Below are positions 24,829 through 33,754 of a stretch of 49,807 bases of DNA, in pieces. A program made the translations under genes and the position numbers. This DNA comes from an uncultured Clostridia bacterium. Lineage in GTDB: Bacteria; Bacillota; Clostridia; Oscillospirales; Acutalibacteraceae. Under the pieces are notes generated by a model. The model was not told the DNA's origin. It saw only the letters and a program-made list of their open reading frames with translations, and ran no database searches. The DNA is taken from NCBI GenBank assembly GCA_947624835.1, contig CANQLX010000006.1, positions 1 to 49,807 of the forward strand, written 5' to 3'. Position 1 is the first letter of the stretch, and every line of letters starts with the position of its first letter.

Positions 24829-25914
24829 ATGAAAAGAGTTTACAATTTTTCGGCAGGTCCTTCTATGCTGCCGCAGTCGGTTCTTGAAAAGGCAGCAAGT
24901 GAAATGCTTGACTATCAGGGCAGCGGTCAGTCCGTTATGGAAATGTCGCACCGTTCAAAGATTTACGGAACAATAATTGAGGGAGCAGAGGCCCTTCTCC
25001 GTGAGGTTATGAACATTCCGGATAACTATAAGGTGCTTTTCCTCCAGGGCGGTGCTTCAACACAGTTTGCCGCTATCCCGCTTAACCTCGGTGTAAACAG
25101 CGGCAAGGCTGATTATGTTATCACAGGTCAGTGGGCAACAAAGGCTCAGAAGGAAGCTTCAAGATACATAGATGCAAATATAGTTGCTTCTTCAAAGGAT
25201 AAGACATTCTCCTATATCCCGAAGCTTGACCCCGATACATTTACAAAGGATGCGGACTATTTCTATATCTGCATGAATAATACAATTTACGGAACGGTCT
25301 ATCATGAGCTTCCGGAAACAGGAAACGTACCGCTTGTTGCGGATATATCGTCCTGTATCCTTTCACAGCCGATAGACGTTACAAAATTCGGACTTCTCTA
25401 TGCAGGTGCACAGAAGAATATGGCACCGGCAGGTCTTACGGTTGTTATTATCCGTGAGGATCTTATCGGTCATGCAAAGGATATCACACCTACAATGCTT
25501 AATTTCCAAACGCACGCAGATAACGGCTCAATGTTTAATACACCTCCTTGCTACACTATTTATATAGCTAAGCTCGTTCTCGAGTGGATAAAGAACGATA
25601 TCGGAGGTCTTGAGAAAATGAAGGAAATTAATGAGAAAAAGGCTTCAATTCTTTATAATTTTCTTGATAACTCCAACCTCTTCAAGGGTACTGTTGTTCC
25701 TGAGGATCGTTCTCTTATGAATGTTCCGTTCATTACAGGCAATGAGGAGCTTGATGCTAAATTCGTCAAGGAAGCAACCGAGAATGACTTTGTTAATATC
25801 AAGGGTCACCGTTCAGTCGGCGGCATGAGAGCTTCCATCTATAATGCTATGCCTGTTGAGGGTGTAGAGAAGCTTGTTAAGTTCATGGGTGAGTTTGAGG
25901 CTCGCAACAGCTAA
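24829..25914 (+). CDS. serC: Phosphoserine aminotransferase
   Basis: Transfers the amino group of glutamate to 3-phosphohydroxypyruvate in serine synthesis (and acts in pyridoxal phosphate synthesis in some bacteria); PLP-dependent, cytoplasmic. It opens with the family signature YNFSAGPSMLP. The PLP lysine is in YAGAQKNMAPAG (about residue 197), and KGHRSVGGMRASIYNAMP closes the active site. The 361-residue length is normal. GGAGG precedes ATG 24829. serA follows after 28 nt, so the two form an operon. Confidence 0.96.
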   Translation: MKRVYNFSAGPSMLPQSVLEKAASEMLDYQGSGQSVMEMSHRSKIYGTIIEGAEALLREVMNIPDNYKVLFLQGGASTQFAAIPLNLGVNSGKADYVITGQWATKAQKEASRYIDANIVASSKDKTFSYIPKLDPDTFTKDADYFYICMNNTIYGTVYHELPETGNVPLVADISSCILSQPIDVTKFGLLYAGAQKNMAPAGLTVVIIREDLIGHAKDITPTMLNFQTHADNGSMFNTPPCYTIYIAKLVLEWIKNDIGGLEKMKEINEKKASILYNFLDNSNLFKGTVVPEDRSLMNVPFITGNEELDAKFVKEATENDFVNIKGHRSVGGMRASIYNAMPVEGVEKLVKFMGEFEARNS

Positions 25915-25942
25915 TCAAAATTAATTTTATAAGGTGATAAAA

Positions 25943-27106
25943 ATGTATAATGTTAAGACACTCAATAAAATTTCTCCGATAGGACTTTCACGTCTTGGAG
26001 AGAATTATACTGTAGGTGATGATGTTGAGAACCCCGAGGCAGTTCTCGTTCGTTCTGCATCAATGCATGATATGGAGCTTCCCGAAAGCCTTCTTGCCAT
26101 TGCAAGGGCAGGTGCCGGAGTAAACAATATTCCGCTTGACAAATGTGCAGAAAAGGGTATTGTGGTATTCAATACTCCGGGTGCAAATGCAAATGCAGTT
26201 AAGGAGCTTGTTATGACGGCATTGCTTCTCAGCAGCCGTGATGTTATGGGCGGTATCGAATGGGCAAAGACACTAAAGGGCAACGGTGATGCAGTAGGCA
26301 AAATGGTAGAAAAGGGCAAGAGTCAGTTTGTGGGCCCCGAAATAAAGGGTAAGACGCTGGGTGTTGTAGGTCTTGGTGCTATAGGCATACTTGTAGCAAA
26401 TGCTGCTGTTGCACTCGGTATGGAGGTTATCGGTTATGACCCGTTCCTTTCTGTTGACAATGCACTCAGGATTTCACATAAGGTCAAGCACGTTGTAACA
26501 CTTGATGAGGTATTCGCTGCAAGTGATTATATAACCGTTCACGTTCCGCTTACTCCAGAAACAAAGGGTGTTATCAATGCTGAAAATATAGCAAAGATGA
26601 AGGACGGGGTTCGTATAATCAATTATTCACGTGCAGACCTTGTTGTATCCGCTGATGTTATAGAGGCTGTAAAAAGCGGTAAGGTTGCAAATTATACAAC
26701 TGACTTTGCAACGGACGATATACTCGATGTTAAGGGCATTATTGTAACACCTCACCTTGGGGCTTCAACACCTGAGTCCGAGGATAACTGTGCAAGGATG
26801 GCTGCCGATGAAATCAAGGATTATCTTGAAAACGGCAACATTACAAATTCCGTTATTCTTCCGACTGTATGTGTTCCGCGTACAGGTGCGGCAAGAGTAT
26901 GTGTAATACACCGAAATGTCCCGAATATTCTTACGACTGTTACGGCAGCTCTTTCGGAGACAGGGAACAACATAGAAAGCCTTGACAGTAAATCCAAGAA
27001 GGATTATGCGTATACCATACTTGATACGGCAAATGCAGTTGATGCTGCGGCAACAGATAAGATTGCAGCGATTGACGGTGTTATACGTGTGAGAGTTATC
27101 GGATGA
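25943..27106 (+). CDS. serA: D-3-phosphoglycerate dehydrogenase
   Basis: First committed enzyme of serine synthesis, oxidising 3-phosphoglycerate with NAD. 387 residues from ATG 25943 (AAGGTGAT 5 nt upstream; a GTG at 25934 lacks support). The Rossmann motif GVVGLGAIG lies near residue 145, the catalytic Arg/Glu/His set is represented by INYSRADLV (Arg) and TPHLGASTPESE (His), and a short C-terminal ACT domain (about 318-387) is present for possible allosteric control. It lacks the intervening ASB domain of the longest SerA forms. Downstream of serC in one operon ended by a terminator. Confidence 0.94.
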   Translation: MYNVKTLNKISPIGLSRLGENYTVGDDVENPEAVLVRSASMHDMELPESLLAIARAGAGVNNIPLDKCAEKGIVVFNTPGANANAVKELVMTALLLSSRDVMGGIEWAKTLKGNGDAVGKMVEKGKSQFVGPEIKGKTLGVVGLGAIGILVANAAVALGMEVIGYDPFLSVDNALRISHKVKHVVTLDEVFAASDYITVHVPLTPETKGVINAENIAKMKDGVRIINYSRADLVVSADVIEAVKSGKVANYTTDFATDDILDVKGIIVTPHLGASTPESEDNCARMAADEIKDYLENGNITNSVILPTVCVPRTGAARVCVIHRNVPNILTTVTAALSETGNNIESLDSKSKKDYAYTILDTANAVDAAATDKIAAIDGVIRVRVIG

Positions 27107-27127
27107 TAAAAAAACAAAAGCATATCT

Positions 27128-27154
27128 GCACCCGAGGCAATCAGTTTCGGGTGC
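27128..27154 (+). terminator. Terminator of serC-serA
   Basis: GCACCCGA (27128-27135) pairs with TCGGGTGC (27147-27154) and is followed by ATTTTGT. Confidence 0.85.
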
Positions 27155-27175
27155 ATTTTGTAATTACGGATAATA

Positions 27176-27206
27176 TATACTATATGTATATTATACTTAT
27201 AGTATA
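27176..27206. promoter_or_regulatory. Perfect inverted repeat at the gltX promoter region
   Basis: TATACTATA (27176-27184) and TATAGTATA (27198-27206) are exact reverse complements separated by 13 nt. The right arm overlaps a possible -10 (TATAAA, 27203-27208). This could be an operator for a dimeric regulator, or only AT-rich chance. Confidence 0.3.
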
Positions 27207-27234
27207 AAATGTGGTGAAAAAAGGAGAGAATATA

Positions 27235-28695
27235 ATGTCATCTAAAAAGGTAAGGACTCGATTCGCACCGAGTCCGACAGGTTTTATGCACGTCGGAAAT
27301 CTGAGAACGGCACTTTATGAATATCTTATTGCAAAATCTCTTGACGGTGATTTTGTGCTCAGAATAGAGGATACCGATCAGGAAAGAAAGGTAGAAGGGG
27401 CAATAGATATAATTTACAATACATTGGATTCGGCAGGACTTAGGCATGATGAGGGACCCGATGTAGGCGGAGAGTACGGTCCGTATATACAGAGTGAAAG
27501 AAAGGATATGTATCTTCCCTATGCGGAGGAGCTTATAAAAAAGGGCAAGGCTTATCGCTGCTTCTGCACAAAGGAAAGACTTGACAGCATCAGAGAAAAT
27601 GCAGACGAGCCGGGAGCAGGCTATGACCGCCGCTGCCGCAATTTGTCCGATGAGGAGGTACAGGAGAAGCTTGACAAGGGTATGCCCTTTGTAATACGAC
27701 AAAAAATGCCGCTTGAGGGTACGACTACATTCGAGGATTCGGTATACGGTACTATTTCCGTTGAAAACTCGGAGCTTCAGGATCAGATACTTATTAAGGC
27801 TGACGGCTATCCCACCTATAATTTTGCGAATGTAATTGACGACCATACGATGAATATAACCCATGTCGTAAGGGGAAGTGAATATCTTTCGTCAACACCG
27901 AAATATAATCTTCTTTATGAGGCATTTGGCTGGGAGATACCGACATATATACATCTTCCGCTTATTATGGGAAAGAATGATGACGGCTCAATATCCAAGT
28001 TGTCAAAGCGCCACGGGGCGACAAGCTTTGAGGATCTTGTAAAGGCAGGCTTTCTGCCTGAGGCTATTATAAATTATATAGCACTTCTCGGTTGGGCTCC
28101 GAAGGATAACAGAGAAATGTTTACACTTGAAGAGCTTGCGGAGAATTTCTCAATAGACGGAATAAGTAAATCTCCGGCGGTATTTGATTATGATAAGCTT
28201 GAATGGTTCAATGCCGAATATATCAAGGCTATGACTGTTGAAAAATTTGCCGAGGCTGCGGAGCCTTATTTTGAAAAAGCACTTGGGGATAAGCCGCTTG
28301 ACAGAATTAAGCTTGCTGGAATTTTACAGCAAAGAACTGTAAGGCTTACAGAAATTCCCGGAAAGATAGCTTTTTTTGCCGAGCAGCCGGAGTATGATAA
28401 GGAATTGTTCATAAATAAAAAGAGCAAGACAAACCTTGAAAATGCACCCGGACTTCTGAGAGCGGGTGTAGAGGCACTTGAAGCATTGACAGAATGGAAC
28501 CACGACAGTATACATGATTGTCTTATAGGGCTTGCGGAAAAATTAGGTGTAAAGAACGGTACAGCAATGTGGCCTGTAAGAATTGCGGTATCGGGAATGA
28601 CAGTAACACCGGGCGGTGCGGTTGAAATACTTGATATACTCGGCAGAGAGGAATCACTTGCAAGACTGCACAATGGATTAAATAAATTATCATAA
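27235..28695 (+). CDS. gltX: Glutamyl-tRNA synthetase
   Basis: Attaches glutamate to tRNA-Glu. 486 residues from ATG 27235 (AAAGGAGAG upstream; a GTG at 27211 is not needed). Class I signatures: the HIGH-like FAPSPTGFMHVGNLRTALY at the N-terminus and the KMSKS-like ISKLSKRHG near residue 257. A C-terminal helical anticodon-binding domain follows, as in bacterial GltX of normal length. Together with the adjacent GlnRS it suggests that this GltX may be discriminating, but this cannot be decided from the sequence alone. Confidence 0.95.
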   Translation: MSSKKVRTRFAPSPTGFMHVGNLRTALYEYLIAKSLDGDFVLRIEDTDQERKVEGAIDIIYNTLDSAGLRHDEGPDVGGEYGPYIQSERKDMYLPYAEELIKKGKAYRCFCTKERLDSIRENADEPGAGYDRRCRNLSDEEVQEKLDKGMPFVIRQKMPLEGTTTFEDSVYGTISVENSELQDQILIKADGYPTYNFANVIDDHTMNITHVVRGSEYLSSTPKYNLLYEAFGWEIPTYIHLPLIMGKNDDGSISKLSKRHGATSFEDLVKAGFLPEAIINYIALLGWAPKDNREMFTLEELAENFSIDGISKSPAVFDYDKLEWFNAEYIKAMTVEKFAEAAEPYFEKALGDKPLDRIKLAGILQQRTVRLTEIPGKIAFFAEQPEYDKELFINKKSKTNLENAPGLLRAGVEALEALTEWNHDSIHDCLIGLAEKLGVKNGTAMWPVRIAVSGMTVTPGGAVEILDILGREESLARLHNGLNKLS

Positions 28696-28850
28696 AAGGA
28701 AAACAAAAATCTACTGCTTGAAACAAATCATGAGTTGAAAAACAGGTACTTGCATATGGATTATTTCGATTAATAAACGGCAATATGGGATATATTCAGA
28801 GTTATAAACAGATAGGAAAGGTACTGTTTATATGAAAAGGAGAATGGAGA

Positions 28851-30533
28851 ATGGCTGAGGAAAATAATGTTGCAGAGGTTGCCGCAGGCAACTTTATTGA
28901 GGATTTTATTAATGAGGATATCGCAGAGGGCGGTATGTATGAGGGTAAGACTGTGCATACACGCTTTCCTCCCGAACCTAACGGATATCTTCATATAGGT
29001 CATGCAAAGGCAATTTGCATAGATTTCGGCATGGCTGAAAAATTCGGCGGAAAATGTAATCTCCGTATGGACGATACTAACCCGACAAAAGAAGATGTTG
29101 AATATATTGATGCAATAAAAGAGGATATAAAATGGCTTGGTTTCGATTGGGAAGACAGATTTTATTTTGCATCCGAATATTTTGAGCAGATGTATGAATA
29201 TGCTGTTGAGCTTATTAAAAAGGGACTTGCCTATGTATGTGAGCTTACACCCGAACAGGTAAGGGAAAACAGAGGAGATTTGACAACTCCTGCCAAAAGC
29301 CCTTATCGTGACAGACCGATTGAGGAAAGTCTTGATCTTTTTGAAAGAATGAAAAAAGGTGAATTTGAGGAGGGAAGAATGACCCTCCGTGCAAAGATTG
29401 ACCTTGCAAGCGGAAACTTCAATATGAGAGATCCCGTAATATATAGGATAAACCGTATCCCGCACCACAGGACAGGAGATACATGGTGCATATATCCGAT
29501 GTATGACTTTGCACATCCGATAGAGGACGCAATAGAAGGAATAACACATTCACTATGTACGCTTGAATTTGAGGCACACAGACCGCTTTATGACTGGGTA
29601 ATAAATAATATAACAGCTCCATGCAGGCCAAGGCAGATAGAATTTTCAAGGCTCGGCATTAATAATACAGTAATGAGCAAAAGAAAACTCCGTCAGCTCG
29701 TTGAGGACGGTTATGTAAACGGTTGGGACGATCCGAGAATGCCTACACTTTGCGGACTTCGCAGACGTGGATATACTCCTGCGTCAATACGCAATTTCTG
29801 CGAAAGAATAGGTGTGTCAAAAACTAACAGTACAGTAGAATACAGTTTCCTCGAGCATTGTCTGAGAGAGGATCTTAATGAAAATGCGAAGCGTGTTATG
29901 TGCGTTCTTAATCCGATAAAGCTTATCATAACGAACTATCCCGAAGATAAAACAGAAACCTTTGAGGCGGAAAACAATCCTCAGAGGGCGGAGGACGGTA
30001 TGCGTACCATAACATTCAGCAGAGAATGTTATATAGAAGCAGAAGATTTCCTTGAGGAAAAAATTAAGGGATATAACCGTTTCTATCCGGGAAATGAGGT
30101 CAGACTTAAATCCGCTTATATTGTAAAATGCACAGGCTGTAAAAAGGACGAAAACGGCAAAGTTGTCGAGGTATATGCGGAATATGACCCTGAAACAAAG
30201 GGAGGAGATACGCCGGACGGAAGAAAGGTAAGGGGTACCGTGCATTGGGTAGATGCAAGAAATTATATTGATGCAGAGGTAAGACTTTACGAAAACCTCT
30301 TTACCGACCCGGAGCCTGATGTCGGTGATAAAAATTTCCTTGATTATATAAACCCGAAAAGCCTTACCGTACTGGAAAACTGTAAAATAGAAAAAACTGT
30401 TGAGGGGGCAAAGTACCCGACATTCTATCAGTTTATGCGCATGGGTTATTTCTGCATTGATAAGGACAGCACAGCGGATAAGCTTGTATTTAACCGAAGT
30501 GTTTCACTTAAAGACGGATACAGGAAGAAGTAA
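28851..30533 (+). CDS. glnS: Glutaminyl-tRNA synthetase
   Basis: Attaches glutamine directly to tRNA-Gln. 560 residues. The signature [17 protein letters not shown] (HIGH at 48-51) and the MSK motif in [16 protein letters not shown] are GlnRS-specific, and the C-terminal half contains the two beta-barrel anticodon-binding domains (about 340-555) typical of GlnRS rather than GltX. Most Firmicutes lack GlnRS and use GatCAB, so this gene was probably gained by transfer from a proteobacterial- or eukaryote-type lineage in an ancestor. ATG 28851 is preceded by GGAGA. Located 155 nt after gltX. Confidence 0.94.
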   Translation: MAEENNVAEVAAGNFIEDFINEDIAEGGMYEGKTVHTRFPPEPNGYLHIGHAKAICIDFGMAEKFGGKCNLRMDDTNPTKEDVEYIDAIKEDIKWLGFDWEDRFYFASEYFEQMYEYAVELIKKGLAYVCELTPEQVRENRGDLTTPAKSPYRDRPIEESLDLFERMKKGEFEEGRMTLRAKIDLASGNFNMRDPVIYRINRIPHHRTGDTWCIYPMYDFAHPIEDAIEGITHSLCTLEFEAHRPLYDWVINNITAPCRPRQIEFSRLGINNTVMSKRKLRQLVEDGYVNGWDDPRMPTLCGLRRRGYTPASIRNFCERIGVSKTNSTVEYSFLEHCLREDLNENAKRVMCVLNPIKLIITNYPEDKTETFEAENNPQRAEDGMRTITFSRECYIEAEDFLEEKIKGYNRFYPGNEVRLKSAYIVKCTGCKKDENGKVVEVYAEYDPETKGGDTPDGRKVRGTVHWVDARNYIDAEVRLYENLFTDPEPDVGDKNFLDYINPKSLTVLENCKIEKTVEGAKYPTFYQFMRMGYFCIDKDSTADKLVFNRSVSLKDGYRKK

Positions 30534-30607
30534 CTATGAGTTGAGCAATATAGAGAAAATCGGAGAAACTGTCTTATGTTTTTCGTATATATTTCGGAGG
30601 TGTGGAT

Positions 30608-31669
30608 ATGAAAAAATCAAGTGCAATAATACTTGCAGGCGGCGAGGGAAAAAGAATGAACTCCAACCGCCCGAAGGTAATGAGTGAGGTCATGTTTCAG
30701 CCTATGCTGAAATGGGTAATAGATGCCGTAAGGACTGCCGGTATCAAGGATATATGTGTTGTTACGGGAAGTAGGCATGAATGTGTTGAAAAATATTTAT
30801 CAACTTTTCCGTTTGAGATTGAAACGGTATATCAGCCTGAGCGGCTCGGTACAGGTCATGCTGTTATGATGGCTAGGCCGTTTCTTGAAAAGCACAGGGG
30901 CAGCGATGTTCTGATACTTAACGGAGATGCTCCGTTTATCAGTGCGGAAACGATAAGAAATGCATTTGTTGTTCATAATCAGACGGGTGAAATCGACCCG
31001 GAGGTATTTGACTGGGAAGCACCGAGAGAACCATCACCGAACAGAGGATGCACTGTCATTTCAGCAGAGGTTGATGATCCGTCAGGTTATGGCAGAATAG
31101 TACATGACACGGATGATGAGGTGTTTTTCCATTTGAAAACACTCAAGGCGATAGTTGAGGAAAAGGAAGCAGATGATGAAATACGAAAGATAAAAGAGGT
31201 AAATTCCGGAGATTATTGGTTTGAGGCGGATATACTTCTTGATGCACTCGGCAAGCTCAAAAAAAGCGAGAAAACAGGGGAATTTTACCTCACGGACACC
31301 ATAGCAATAATAAAGGACAGCGGCAATGCCGTTATGTCATATAAGGCAAAAAATGCAGATTCGGTGCTTGGTGCTAATGACTGTATCCAGCTTGCACAGC
31401 TAAATGAAATAGCAAGAATGAGGATTATGCGTAAGCACATGAAAAACGGAGTTAATATTCCCTGTACGGATGGGGTTATGATAGGAAAGGATGTTGTTAT
31501 AGATTCAAACACAACAATTCTTCCGTCAACCGTGATAAGGGGAAAGACAAGAATAGGCTCGTATTGTGAAATAGGACCTGCCGCACTTATAGACAACTGT
31601 GAAATAGAGGACGGCATCAGTATCGGTAATGTAAATATTAAAAACCAAATTTATAAGAGCAGGAAATAA
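30608..31669 (+). CDS. GlmU-like UDP-GlcNAc pyrophosphorylase lacking the acetyltransferase domain
   Basis: A nucleotidyltransferase that makes UDP-GlcNAc from GlcNAc-1-phosphate and UTP for peptidoglycan. 353 residues from ATG 30608 (GGAGGT 6 nt upstream). The Rossmann-like domain carries AIILAGGEGKRMNS (UTP-binding loop), RLGTGHAVM, LNGDAPF and SGYGRIV, matching GlmU. After about residue 250 only about three left-handed beta-helix coils remain, and the protein ends where complete GlmU (about 455 residues) would carry its acetyltransferase active site. It also has an insertion of about 15 residues (around IDPEVFDWEAPREP). The acetyltransferase step must be done elsewhere. Confidence 0.85.
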   Translation: MKKSSAIILAGGEGKRMNSNRPKVMSEVMFQPMLKWVIDAVRTAGIKDICVVTGSRHECVEKYLSTFPFEIETVYQPERLGTGHAVMMARPFLEKHRGSDVLILNGDAPFISAETIRNAFVVHNQTGEIDPEVFDWEAPREPSPNRGCTVISAEVDDPSGYGRIVHDTDDEVFFHLKTLKAIVEEKEADDEIRKIKEVNSGDYWFEADILLDALGKLKKSEKTGEFYLTDTIAIIKDSGNAVMSYKAKNADSVLGANDCIQLAQLNEIARMRIMRKHMKNGVNIPCTDGVMIGKDVVIDSNTTILPSTVIRGKTRIGSYCEIGPAALIDNCEIEDGISIGNVNIKNQIYKSRK

Positions 31670-31775
31670 TTATGTATGCTGTTTGTGCAAAATAAATTGA
31701 TTTTTTCGTTTTTTACGTCGGAATTACATAAATGCAACAAAAGTATTTAAAAAGCCTCAATTATTTGATAAAAAC

Positions 31776-31804
31776 TTGATTTTTCGTCAAATAGGTATTA
31801 AAAT
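31776..31804 (+). promoter_or_regulatory. Promoter of prs
   Basis: TTGATT (31776-31781), a 17-nt spacer and TAAAAT (31799-31804), 82 nt before the prs start. A moderately good sigma-A promoter. Confidence 0.6.
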
Positions 31805-31885
31805 ATTATGTAGTGGTATGGGGCTGACTCTTTTGTTATGCTCCACGGATTGAAAAACTTATTATATTAATGGGGGAAAAATTAA

Positions 31886-32845
31886 ATGAATTTTCACGGC
31901 AAGGATATTAAGATCTTTACTTGCAATTCTAACAGAGCGGTAGCTAAGGAGATTGCAGATTGTCTGGGTATTCCGGTAGGCAAATCCGAGGTGACGTGTT
32001 TCAGTGACGGAGAAATAGCTGTTTCTCTGCACGAATCGGTAAGAGGCTCTGAGTGCTTTATTGTACAGTCAACCTGTACTCCTGTCAACGACAATATTAT
32101 GGAGCTTCTTATTATGATAGATGCTATGAAGCGTGCTTCTGCGGCAAGAATAACTGCTGTTATTCCTTATTTCGGCTATGCACGCCAGGATAGGAAAGCA
32201 AAGGCTCGTGATCCGATTTCTGCTAAGCTTGTGGCAGATCTTATCACAACTGCCGGTGCTGACAGAGTTCTTACAATGGATCTTCATGCTGCACAGATTC
32301 AGGGATTTTTCAATATCCCCGTTGATCATATTGTGGGTGCTCCCATTCTTGCAAATCATTTTAAGAAGATGATAGGTGACAATCCCGATGATTATGTTGT
32401 TGTGTCGCCCGATCTCGGTTCTGTCACGAGAGCAAGGAATTTTGCGACACGTCTTGGCTGTCCTATAGCCATAATTGACAAACGCCGCCCGAAGGCAAAT
32501 GTATGTGAGGTTATGAGCATTATCGGTGAGGTTAAGAACAAGAAGGTTATTTTGGTTGATGACATGATAGACACTGCCGGAACTCTGTGTAATGCCGCAC
32601 AGGCAGTTGTTGAAAGAGGCGGGGCTACCGAGGTATATGCAGGTGCCACTCATGCTGTGCTTTCGGGACCGGCTGTTGAAAGGCTCAAGAATAGTGTTAT
32701 TAAAGAGGTCATCCTTCTTGATACCATTGCCGTACCCGAGGACAGATATCTTGACAAATTTACAACTCTTCATGTTGCTCCTGTATTTGCGGAGGCAATA
32801 GAAAGAATTTACAATGATAAATCCGTATCTTCCATAACCGTTTGA
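31886..32845 (+). CDS. prs: Ribose-phosphate pyrophosphokinase
   Basis: Makes PRPP from ribose-5-phosphate and ATP for nucleotides, histidine and tryptophan. 319 residues, class I length. Visible motifs: FSDGEIAV, the flexible-loop/ATP region YFGYARQDRKAKARDPISAKL, TMDLHAAQIQGFF and the PRPP-binding VILVDDMIDTAGTL. Start ATG 31886 is preceded by TGGGGGAAAAA. In many Firmicutes prs follows glmU, as here with the GlmU-like gene, though a separate promoter is present. Confidence 0.96.
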   Translation: MNFHGKDIKIFTCNSNRAVAKEIADCLGIPVGKSEVTCFSDGEIAVSLHESVRGSECFIVQSTCTPVNDNIMELLIMIDAMKRASAARITAVIPYFGYARQDRKAKARDPISAKLVADLITTAGADRVLTMDLHAAQIQGFFNIPVDHIVGAPILANHFKKMIGDNPDDYVVVSPDLGSVTRARNFATRLGCPIAIIDKRRPKANVCEVMSIIGEVKNKKVILVDDMIDTAGTLCNAAQAVVERGGATEVYAGATHAVLSGPAVERLKNSVIKEVILLDTIAVPEDRYLDKFTTLHVAPVFAEAIERIYNDKSVSSITV

Positions 32846-33497
32846 CAACGGTCGGAGAATATCCTCCATAATGCTGTATGCAGGCAGAAAAGAACGGATT
32901 TTAAGTTGAATAATATGTGCTCATTTACCCGATTTTTTATTTGTCGGGTTAAGAAATTATTATCTGAATAGAACGTAGTCACCCGACTGTAGACTTATGC
33001 CTATAGTCGGGTGTATCAATACGCAGAGGTTTAACTTTCAGCACCGCATCCGGAACGCCGCCGGAGCCAATTCGTAATCACTTTACTCAGGTAAGTCAAT
33101 AAGTGGGCCGACCGTAAATTTATCTTAAGCAGCAAGAGATGAGTTTGTCATTTCAGCCATGTAGGAGAGAAATATAAGAAAACAACGGTGACAGCAGGTA
33201 GTATACTCTTGCCAATACTGCAAAGTGATTTTACTCTATGAAAATGAGTTCCGGTATTTTTCGGACGATATTGATATTTTCTATCCGGACGGAATATGGA
33301 GCAGTATATGTTTTTTGACAGTAGAATTATTGATGATATATTTGTGAAAAATATCAAGCAAAAGATTTATTCATTCGGCGGAAAATCCATTATAGAATAA
33401 GTTAGCCAAATAAAATATTTATTACCGTTTATGTGCCGAGAAAGTCAAAAATGAATTTCTATTGATTTTAGGATAAGAATATACTGTAAAAAAATAT
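32846..33497. other. Long non-coding stretch with two hairpins and a possible gene remnant
   Basis: About 650 bases after prs. ACCCGA / TCGGGT (about 32927-32950) and CACCCGACT / AGTCGGGTG (about 32981-33013) form two hairpins, either of which could end the prs transcript. Between about 33160 and 33400 short plus-strand reading fragments in shifted frames (for example EFRYFSDDIDIFYPDG, then DDIFVKNIKQKIYSFGG) look protein-like and may be the remains of a broken gene I cannot name. Confidence 0.4.
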
Positions 33498-33536
33498 CCA
33501 ACCGTTACATAACCCATTTGATTATACAACGGTTGG
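33498..33536 (-). terminator. Terminator of the tRNA-Leu gene
   Basis: On the minus strand CCAACCGTT (33536-33528) pairs with AACGGTTGG (33506-33498), followed by ATATTTTTTTAC. It ends transcription directly after the tRNA. Confidence 0.85.
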
Positions 33537-33546
33537 AATCATATCT

Positions 33547-33631
33547 GCCGGTGACCGGACTTGAACCGGTACGGTATGTTACTACCGAGGGATTTTAAGT
33601 CCCTTGCGTCTGCCTATTTCGCCACACCGGC
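33547..33631 (-). tRNA. tRNA-Leu (anticodon UAA)
   Basis: 85 nt on the minus strand, starting GCCGGTGTGGCGAAA and ending GTCACCGGC with an acceptor stem GCCGGTG/CACCGGC. The anticodon arm is GGGACTTAAAATCCC with UAA, a long class II variable arm (about TCGGTAGTAACATACCG) is present, and the T arm reads GGTTCAAGTCC. The CCA end is not encoded (the next bases are AGATA). Confidence 0.95.
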
Positions 33632-33657
33632 ATACTGATATTCTCGGCTACCTGTAT

Positions 33658-33686
33658 ATGATAACATTTCCCATAAGAAAAATCAA
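33658..33686 (-). promoter_or_regulatory. Promoter of tRNA-Leu
   Basis: On the minus strand TTGATT (33686-33681), a 17-nt spacer and TATCAT (33663-33658) preceded by TGT, an extended -10. About 27 nt before the mature tRNA. Confidence 0.7.
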
Positions 33687-33710
33687 GTCTTTTTTAAATA
33701 ATTATGATAA

Positions 33711-33746
33711 AACCGTATATGGAGGTGTATACCTGAATATACGGTT
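33711..33746 (-). terminator. Terminator after the PBP gene
   Basis: AACCGTATAT (33711-33720) and ATATACGGTT (33737-33746) form a hairpin. On the minus strand it is followed by TTATCATAATTATTT. It separates the FtsW-PBP operon from tRNA-Leu. Confidence 0.6.
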
Positions 33747-33754
33747 ATATTTCA

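Noticed and set aside
28832..28858. Eight-codon leader peptide frame just before glnS
   Set aside because: It consists of the ribosome-site sequence itself and has no attenuation structure downstream.
28770..29549. Open frame of about 260 codons on the minus strand across the start of glnS
   Set aside because: Antisense shadow of glnS. The translation is Cys/Ile/Phe-rich noise without domains.
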